Shown in pieces: positions 56,373 through 64,000 of a DNA stretch of 64,000 nt. The position numbers and the translations under genes are program-made. The notes beneath the pieces are model-generated. The model saw only the letters and a list, made by a program, of their open reading frames with translations, searched no databases and was not told the origin of the DNA. Source of the stretch: Eumeta japonica (Eukaryota; Arthropoda; Insecta; Lepidoptera; Psychidae); the NCBI GenBank assembly GCA_005406025.1, contig BGZK01000220.1, positions 517,176 to 581,175 of the forward strand. Direction: 5' to 3'. Within the stretch, counting starts at the first letter, position 1, and every line of letters starts with the position of its first letter.

Positions 56373-57083
56373 GACGCTTGCCTGCAACATCTGTTATATT
56401 ATTATAGAATTGTTTGTTTCTTCCTCTAGTTTAAATTGAATTTTGGGGTGTATGCTATTAATATAATTTTGAAACAGATCTAATTCTATTGAATTAGAAT
56501 TCAATATGTGTTGGCTGGGTAATTCAATAGAATTAGATCTGTTGAATTACCCAGTTTGTTGAATTACGTCAATTTGTTTACTGAGCATATTATTATTATG
56601 CTCAGTGACCAAATTGACGTTTATAAATCACCATTATTGGACGCATGCCTGTAACTATTTGGGTAATGTTGGTGATGGTTAGTCTGTGACATTTGACAGA
56701 CATGTCTATCGGTGATGGTCTGTGGCTACTTTAAGAATGTTTTCGTCACTCTTTGACCATTGATGATAGCGGCATGATAGCGGCCCGCTTAACGAGGTTG
56801 TGTAGGTTGTTTTAACGCTCCTTGCACCCTGGTGGATGTGACTGTCGGCAATTTCCTGAGGATGTGCCTGGTTGGCATGAAACGTACGTAGAATTAACAA
56901 TTTAACGATTAGCGGAATAAGATAATTATAAAAATAAATAACACTTGCTTAGGTGTTCGATATTTATCAATCCTCTGGAATCAATATTCAATCATTTGGA
57001 TAGAGATTCGTAGTGGAGAGGCAGATTCGAGGGTCAGCGGTGGGTTGCATGTTACATATTAATGCATGTTGCAGGCAAGCGTC
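56373..57083. mobile_element. Nested inverted-repeat element inside the mariner
   Basis: The ends GACGCTTGCCTGCAACAT (56373-56390) and its perfect complement (57066-57083) flank 675 bp, and TA lies on both outer sides, suggesting a TA target duplication. A second, imperfect start (GACGCATGCCTGTAACTATT) occurs at about 56641, so the right 443 bp may be one unit and the left 270 bp an added part. The right 290 bp matches 22470-22747. There is no transposase frame. The mariner sequence resumes about 40 bp after the right end, at TTCTTACGATATA, which nearly repeats TTCTTACTATATA at the left junction. Confidence 0.75.
56473..56620. repeat. Three overlapping or adjacent perfect inverted repeats
   Basis: Pair one: 56473-56495 with 56521-56543, 23 bp perfect (AACAGATCTAATTCTATTG and on). 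Pair two: 56515-56527 with 56542-56554, 13 bp (CTGGGTAATTCAA), overlapping pair one. Pair three: 56566-56576 with 56610-56620 (ACGTCAATTTG), enclosing 56580-56589 with 56597-56606 (ACTGAGCATA). Pairs one and two exclude each other, so alternative folds are possible. Confidence 0.9.
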
Positions 57084-57900
57084 TACTATGGATTTCCGCG
57101 AATTAACAGCGCACACAATACAATTCTTACGATATAGCTGAAGAGCTGGAGATTGACCAAAAACGGTTTTGACTCACTTGAAAAAAGCTGGATATACAAA
57201 AAGGTCGATGCTTGGGTCCCATACGAGTTCGCTGAAATAAATTGAATGAATTGTGTACTCGTTTGCGATTCTTTATTGAAACGTAATGAAACGGAACCTT
57301 TTTGAAAAGATTTATCATTGGTGATGAAAAATGAATTACTTTACTTACTACAAGAACATGTGAAAGAGATCAAAGATTTTTGCAATTTCATGCAAGCAAA
57401 CTCCACAACTATAGCCAAACACGGATTAACTCGCTATAAGCTGACGTGTTAAGTTGAAAAATTGTTGTGTATGGTGAGATTGGAAGGATTCATTATGTGC
57501 TTTTACCACCAAACAAAACCTTCAATTCGGATTTCTTGAGCCAACAACTTATGAGACTCGAGCAATAATTAGATAAAAAAAGGCCTGAATCGATCAACAA
57601 AACTGGGATGGTTTTTCGCCATGATAACATCAAATCACACACACCTTTAGCAAATATTGAGAGAGTTTGGTTAGGAAGGGTTTGCGCATCCACCATATAG
57701 CCCTCAGATTTTCACCTGTTTCGGTATTTTCAGAATTCGTTAGGTAGTGTTAGGTCAACATCCACTGAATGACAACGATTAGAAATCCCAAAATTTCTAC
57801 AGAAATGTGATCATATCACTACTTACAATTAGGAAGGACCTACTAATTATAGATGAACAGTGGACTATACACGTCTTCATTTGTGTGCATGAAAAGGGAA

Positions 57901-59345
57901 AATATACAATATTTTTGTCAAAAAAAAGAATATTTTATTAGTATTAAACATTCTTTCGAAACAAAATCAATAATGGTATTTCCTGTTCCGAGAATTCTGC
58001 ACAGACGCACAATAAATTTCGTATACTGAATCGTTATTGAATCATTACAAAGAATTTTCTTTTCTTTTTTTGCTTCAGCAATTGAAATCAATTATAAGAC
58101 GCTTATAAAAATTCTTTCCCTGTTCATTGTCAGTTTATTAACTTAGGAGCAATACTAGGTAGTCACTGTTGTATTGGCGCTAATGATATGTATGTTGCAT
58201 GATTGTATATATGTGTATTGCTTACTGATAGATTACATTCATAACATCATATTTCTTTTATTTTAATAGTCTCGTTTATTTATTTTGTGGTCTATTCCAT
58301 TCTATTGCCACATAATATTTACATTAACAAAATCAAAAAAAATTTAAACCGAGGGACAGCCATCGTCGACATTCACTTTTCACTTTTTCGGCTTTGCGTT
58401 GGCTGACATTTATCGAACTTAATTGAATTATTTTAAAAAATATTATCAAATTGCACGAAGCAATGTTCATTACTTAAAACTTAATTTACTAGCAACCGAC
58501 AGTTGCTATATAACCGCCAAGAGTTAAAGTTACAATTAAAGAAACTCTTTGCTCATTTAATCTCATTTAGTGTAATAAGATGACACTTACTCAACAAGTA
58601 AGCGCTGTAAAAGTCGCCGTTTTATCGTTATTGGGCTATAGACTACATACAAGGCTAGTTTACTTTTTAATATATTAAGAAAAGAAATATTTAACAACAT
58701 TCCGAGCATGTTCCACCGCTTTTTTTTTATTGTAGTACTCGATGCTCTTTGCTTGAATCCAATTTCTCGATAAAGTCTTCCATAGCTCACGAAGATTTTT
58801 ACAAATGTTGAACATCAACTGTTATATAAGCATCTTCCTTTTCTTCTACATAACCTGAAAAAATGACCCTATTAAACAAAGTGAGATAGTAGAAATAATC
58901 ATACTACATCTATATAAATCATATTTTAATGCTCTACGTAATACATTAACTATCGCCTAAAAACATATGAAACCATGAAAAAACACAAATTGATATCAAG
59001 ATTTTTCAGATGATCCCAAATTAAAGTATAAAAACCCATATTATTACATAGATATGCTGCAGACAAAATATTTCTTATTCTCTTAATTGCATAGATAATT
59101 TATTTAATTATAGTACATATGTAAGATGGTTTACATAAGATGATTTTCAACCATTTATAGAAAAATTTAGAGACAACCGTTTTCAATTTTAAATACAGCA
59201 CTTCTAAATTATTCCAATTTATATTGCTTCAATACCTCATGCGTTTTGTTTTACCAAATTATATTCTTTTTCCAAAATGAAGAATTTACAAGAAGAACTA
59301 TCAACGGTTTAATATAATTAAATTCTTTTAATTATTTAAATATTC
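57901..59345. other. AT-rich DNA, nothing recognised
   Basis: About 1.4 kb. The 67-codon minus-strand frame at 58587-58790 has no known motif. Confidence 0.5.
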
Positions 59346-59349
59346 CACC

Positions 59350-59710
59350 AGAAGTGTCTCGTCAACGACCTCTTAAAAATGATCACAACATACGGACAAA
59401 ACGGACTGACATCGCAACGGTTCCGCATACGGCCCGTTTTTCTGTCAATCTTACGGAACGCGAAAAGCGAAAAGGCCGTGGAGAAAATCGCAATTTCTAT
59501 TTCTGCCTCTCGAGTGTAGTTCTTATAAATCTTTACTTTTGAGGGCCCGCCTCAAAACCGAAGCCGGCCTTTGATGTGCGCCGATCTCCCCGAAGGTTTA
59601 CGATTGAATATAAAACGCGGCGCGCCCCGTCTCGTCACCGACTCGGCGCGCGCCCCGGCCCGAGCTGAGCGCTCGGGGGGCTGTTTGACATCTGAATAAC
59701 ACGCCATTGT
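59350..59710. promoter_or_regulatory. GC-rich island
   Basis: Balanced sequence at 59350-59520 leads into GC-rich cores (GGGCCCGCCTCAAAACCGAA; CGCGGCGCGCCCCGTCTCGT; GGCGCGCGCCCCGGCCCGAG). GAATATAAAAC lies upstream of the second core and could be a TATA-like element, but no transcript is evident. The 62-codon plus-strand frame at 59354-59542 has no domain. Confidence 0.45.
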
Positions 59711-60365
59711 GCGATAAACGAAGTATGAATTTTATAAAATAAGCTTTTTTTCAAAATTTACTAAAAAAGTTTCAAAAAATATAAATGCCTTTATGACAAT
59801 TCTTATAATGTAAATGATAATTCCGTACATTTGTTTCGTAAAGTGCATACAAAATGCTTCGTATGCACTCCGTAAATTGCTTGGTAAAACATTCACAATT
59901 TATCATCGTATACACCAGCTAAGTAATCGCGGATAGACGATACTCGATAAAAGCTATCAGTGACGGTAACATTGTTTACATAGCTTATTCCGGCCGGCGG
60001 CCGAGCGCACAACGAAACTAGAAAAATTTTGATTCAAAAGTATGAAAATAGTTCTAAGTTATACTTATATACAGTTACATCAAAAGCTTCGTTCAATTTC
60101 AAATGATGTCTCTACACCACAATCGTTATGAGGTAAAGATATAAATAAAATGATAGGCAACCGTTGTATAATTTTAATATTGGTAGATACGTTTTTAACT
60201 GTAAACTGCAAAACACCTTATTATCGATATATCGTCGCAACGAGCCAAAAAATCTTCCATGAAAATCTGTCTAAAGACATTTGATTTGTTGGAATTGAAA
60301 AAAAGTTCCAATTTACAACATGATAAATCTACGAACGATTTATTCGATATTTTGGAAGATGCATA
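59711..60365. other. AT-rich DNA with a small GC patch
   Basis: GGCCGGCGGCCGAGCGCAC near 59992-60010 is the only GC-rich spot. A GTGCATAC/GTATGCAC hairpin lies near 59842-59867. No supported gene. Confidence 0.5.
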
Positions 60366-60369
60366 AACT

Positions 60370-60600
60370 CGGAACGTAACCCCGCTTTGGCTGACAATAT
60401 ATGGTGTATAGATACAGCGGCACAGAACAACATACAATATTCTGCCGCTCTGAATTGTCTGCGAACGATGCAGCGCTCCCCGACCCTTCCTTCTTCTACT
60501 CCGCGTTTTAGACCATTGCCACGTTTCCTGACTAACTTCACAGCGGCAGAGTTTCGTACGTTGTACTGTACCAACCTCACTGCTACAACAGTAAATTTGT
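60370..60600. other. Balanced block with overlapping frames, unrecognised
   Basis: Open frames run on both strands (plus 60387-60653, 88 codons; minus 60329-60580, 83 codons). Composition is less AT-rich than its flanks. Neither translation has a domain I know. It may be an old repeat. Confidence 0.25.
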
Positions 60601-63335
60601 TTTTTTTATTGATGTCCTTGTTTTCTGTTTCATTCCAAATTTTTACTATTTAAAACTCAACTATGCAACAGAAGACGCACAATAACTATTGTGGTTATTC
60701 TATTGCAGATTTTATGGAGCACTTCATGCAAAATTTGAAATAATATATTGCCACTCATTTAATTTTAATAGCATAGAATGGTGCAAAAAGTATGTTTAAT
60801 ATTCATTAATTTCATCCGTTTATAAATTAACTATTCATATATAATCCAAAAATATTGCAGAGCTACAACAATAGTCTCATAATTCGTCTCGATTTAATGA
60901 AAAATTAAAGAAAATGTATTGTTTAGTGAATTTAAATGCAATTCGAAGTATATAGTTTAAAGAAAAAATCATGTGTGCAGTTAACACGCAGTAGATTTGA
61001 GACCTTCATAAAACTAAACTGTGAGAGAATGAGACGAAAACAGCATCAGGAGTGACACAATTATAGGGTTTGTTTATTATAATAGCGGTAGCAACGGTAA
61101 AAGTTATTTTACATTTTATTGTCCACTCCATGTTTTGAATTTTAAGATAAGACAACAAACATGCAGGCACACACAAGCACACATATTTCTTACAAATCTT
61201 TCATTTTTTTCACCATATCGAAATAATCACGGGAAAATGGTGGGTGCTTACAATAAGCAAACTAATAAAAATTAATGTCTCATAATGTTTTTTTTACACT
61301 CAAAGGTTTGTTTCAAAACATTTACGAATATTAATATTCCATTTGTTGTATTTGGATATCTAAAGTCTTGCACCAAAAGGTACCTTCTTATGGTTTTCCT
61401 AGACAGTACGTCAGCCCTAAACTAATTAAAAGTCTTCGTTGGGAAGCTACGTTAATAATATTCTGATCCTATTATAAAGTAGTAATATCACATAAATCCT
61501 AACTAAGTTTCTAGTAATCCCCTGCCAAGAAATAAGCTATAGAATGGAACTATCCTTCATTAAATACGGTTCAGTGAATCTAAAGATTAGCCACTAAAAC
61601 AGTAACATTCAACTAGACCGACCGCCTTAAGAAATATTGTTAATGCAGAAGTTTTTTTTTAAGAATATAGACTAATAAGAATTTTGTTTTTTTTTCCTCA
61701 ATTACTACAAAATATTACTTTACCCAATTTATACAAATTATAATAAAACAATAGAGAGGGAAAAAATCTACATTAAAGATATTTGAAATAAACTGCTCTG
61801 GGAGGTATTAGCATCGCTGACATTTCAAATATTTTTAGTATTATTACCTGTCTGTGCACTTGCTCGCGAACTCTGCAAAAACTACTTGTCTAAATTTTAT
61901 GATCTTTGGTATGATAATAGTTTATACCCGAAGTAAATATAGGACAGTGTTCATCCTTTTACACTCCCATTTTTTTTTTTATCTTATGTGTAGTTTTTAT
62001 CAGTGATCATAAGTAACGCTCGCTGTATTCGCGGTGAAGTTCACATGGAATTAGTAGCTTAATATGAACACACCAAAAACAGCACTAGAATTGAGACCAT
62101 GTTAGACACAGCGTCATAAATCGATATAAAAAAACTAGTAATTCATTCTAGTACACAGATGGAACTGTAGGCGAAAGATAGTAGGCGGAAGATAGAGTTA
62201 AATAAAACATGTTATTTTACAATATAAATATTTTAATTTTTATAAGTTATTTTATGACTTAGTTATATAACTTTTATAAGCATTATTATTAATGCTTTGA
62301 AAAATCAAGCGCTTTCATAAACGTTTTTTAACTAAATTTCAGCCTTCAATTTTGCCCTTCGCTTCAGCTTAGACTTAGAATATATAAAATAATATAGATA
62401 CAACCCTAATAAATGCTCGGCCAGACTATAAGAGCGGGTGTGATGTGGTGGTTGGCCGCGCAGCACAGTACCTGTGCATCAGCTGTTCTACGGTTGTCAG
62501 TATGACATTTTTAGGTAGATTTTTAAGTTATGTTTTTCAGAAACAACTACTTAAACGACTATAGTTTCTTTGGCAATACTGTTTTAAAAGGGGAGGAGAT
62601 TATGAATATTTGCGAAAAGATGCATGATAACATCCATCTGTATATTCTGTTCGGAGTCAAAATCTGTATATCCATGAAAATCGCATTAAAATTCATTCAG
62701 TAATTGCAAAAATATGCGGAAACAAACAGAGAGATAGGCAAAAAAATTTAAAAATATTATTTTCTTTTATGTTACTTTTCTATTGTCGTCCCTTTTTCAT
62801 TTTTCACATATACTTTCAATCTACAGAGACACCGAGTTTTGCTGTTTTGTTATATGTACAGATATACAATTAAAATACTACAAAAATAAAACTAGCCCGA
62901 GAACAATGAAATAAATATGAATTTGAATTCCAGGAAACCATGAAAAAATACATATTTAAAAGTTTCGGTAGAATGTTAAAAAGATAAAAATTCGTGCCTA
63001 TTTAAAAAGATGCAAGAGAAGGAGAAGACAGCTGAAAAAAAGCGAAAAACTTGCAAAGGATTATAGTTTTTATTTTATTATATAAAGCTATAAAACACCG
63101 CACATAGTGCAAACAGTACCGACATAATAAAACATGGGGAACCAATAATTACAGAATTTACAAAAAATCATATAAAACGTAAAGTCATCTGTAATGGATG
63201 TATAATAAATTATAATTCCCGTACAGGAATCTTTGATTTGTTTGAACCTGAATGTACAAGAACCTTGGGAAAATTATGCATAAAGCTCTAAAAAAAGAGA
63301 GAGTACACGACACTCTCACAGAAATGAACGTAAAG
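60601..63335. other. AT-rich DNA, nothing recognised
   Basis: About 2.7 kb of AT-rich DNA with long T runs (for example near 61650 and 61970). Mixed sequence at 62415-62500 (AAGAGCGGGTGTGATGTGGT) has no frame or repeat I know. Confidence 0.5.
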
Positions 63336-63340
63336 CTTTC

Positions 63341-63595
63341 GCTGTGTGTTTCGTCCGGTACGTGAGAGTTACGATGGCCCACTCTACTTTCATAGCTCCA
63401 ATTTCCTTCCATCACCACACTCCTCTTCTATCACCTCACTACTCTCTTTATCAGATATTCTATACATACTCAAAAGGCTAGCAACGCACTGATAAATCCT
63501 CTGAGTATGAAAGTGTCCATGAGTTCCGGTGACCATTTACTGTCTGATAGATCGCTTGATCATATATCCCTTGACTATGATATAAAAAAAAGACA
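63341..63595 (-). mobile_element. GGCAAACGAG-family repeat, copy 6 (best preserved reverse copy)
   Basis: In reverse orientation it runs GCTGTGTGTTTCGTCCGGTA, GTGAGAGTTACGATGGCCCA, a CTTCCATCACCACACTCCTC tract, CAAAAGGCTAGCAACGCACT and GTGTCCATGAGTTCCGGTGA, ending in a short A-run. The 77-codon minus-strand frame at 63185-63418 is incidental. Confidence 0.7.
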
Positions 63596-63699
63596 AACAA
63601 CACTATTTAAAATTAACTCCATTACTATCCATTATTAAGTTTTCTATTTGCCCTATATTTAATATTCTTTTTTCCCACGGCTCCCTTGCGGGGACTTAG

Positions 63700-63800
63700 A
63701 ATTTTGATCTTCATTATAACGTCAGTGTTAAACCTGATTTGTATCCCGTTGCCAATACCGAGCTCTTTTTCCTGATTTCATCTCTCTTCCTTCCGCTCTA
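63700..63800. repeat. Weak degenerate six-base array, reverse orientation
   Basis: CCTGATTTGTATCCCGTTGC, CCAATACCGAGC and CCTGATTTCATCTC are loosely spaced in six-base steps. It is the least certain member of the array group. Confidence 0.3.
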
Positions 63801-64000
63801 GTTCTTTTCTTTTACATACAGGCAAATAGTTCATGATAGATTTTCGATACCAATATCAATGGCGTGGATGTCGTTTAAAAAACCGAAATGCAAATTCAAA
63901 TCCCGCTATCTATAATGACAATTGGTTGAGTCATAATAATAATATATTTTTCCGATTTCATTAAAAAACTGCTATCAGCTCCTTAACATGAAAGGACCAC

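Larger units (their letters stand above)
55911..57900 (+). pseudogene. Mariner transposon (cecropia/mori-like), interrupted and dead
   Basis: The left end has TAAGGTCGGGGAAAAAGG then TTTTTCGTATTTTATAAG, matching the ends of the 7413-8640 copy. The transposase start is at 56108 (MSESNI, then IRYILKFYYEKEK). It reads through an FSVRF/DVKDEPR-like block in changing frames until the sequence is interrupted at 56373. It resumes near 57120 (YDIAEELEIDQK), then shows the first catalytic region (IIGDEK followed by a stop, 57313-57334) and the second (RHDN, near 57617). The third region has lost about nine bases, including its conserved SPD. The right end is not identifiable. Without the inserted DNA its length would be normal. 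Confidence 0.8.

Noticed and set aside
60329..60653. Small genes on both strands near 60.5 kb
   Set aside because: The frames overlap on opposite strands, with no domain and no start or splice context favouring either.
1..64000. A novel multi-gene system or operon
   Set aside because: No cluster of intact open frames exists; all protein-like pieces are isolated, broken or transposon-derived.

Overview
The window looks like insect nuclear DNA, most probably from a moth or butterfly. It is AT-rich and holds no convincing host exon, no bacterial operon, no CRISPR array and no intact gene. The longest open frame is 164 codons and runs through simple-sequence repeat. The lepidopteran call rests on the kinds of mobile elements present: an R1-clade non-LTR retrotransposon, cecropia/mori-like mariners, RTE-like 3' ends, and several short interspersed repeats that I recognise from memory as common in moth genomes. 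No database search was possible, so family names rest on motif recognition.

Layout. Bases 1-2140 carry the 5' half of a decayed R1-clade element on the minus strand: endonuclease, gag with zinc knuckles, and a probable 5' UTR. The rest alternates featureless AT-rich DNA, decayed transposons, and short GC-rich islands. Transposon landmarks are mariner relics at 7413-8640, 35745-36250 and 55911-57900, the last split by a nested element at 56373-57083. There are also a Jockey-like reverse transcriptase scrap (55244-55440), an RTE-like reverse transcriptase end (50459-50760), a possible Helitron-like segment (29249-29995), tRNA-derived SINE fragments, and foldback elements at 6937-7086, 15314-15610, 30042-30287 and 40964-41083. 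At least six copies of one short lepidopteran repeat are scattered in both orientations.

About a dozen GC-rich islands of 100-400 bp stand out from the AT background (near 3.2, 5.8, 8.9, 11.5, 12.6, 19.2, 22.0, 24.4, 26.8, 33.2, 36.5, 44.7 and 59.5 kb). They have no coding frame I recognise, are rich in TAAT-type and other short motifs, and three share a TGAC(G/A)AGGGTC motif. This pattern fits a gene desert or large intron with cis-regulatory elements; that is inference, because conservation cannot be seen from one sequence.

The most unusual structures are a nested terminal-inverted-repeat element (18-bp perfect ends, second partial copy at 22.5 kb) holding three overlapping perfect palindromes, a 26-bp perfect hairpin at 46.9 kb, and degenerate six-base tandem arrays at several loci.
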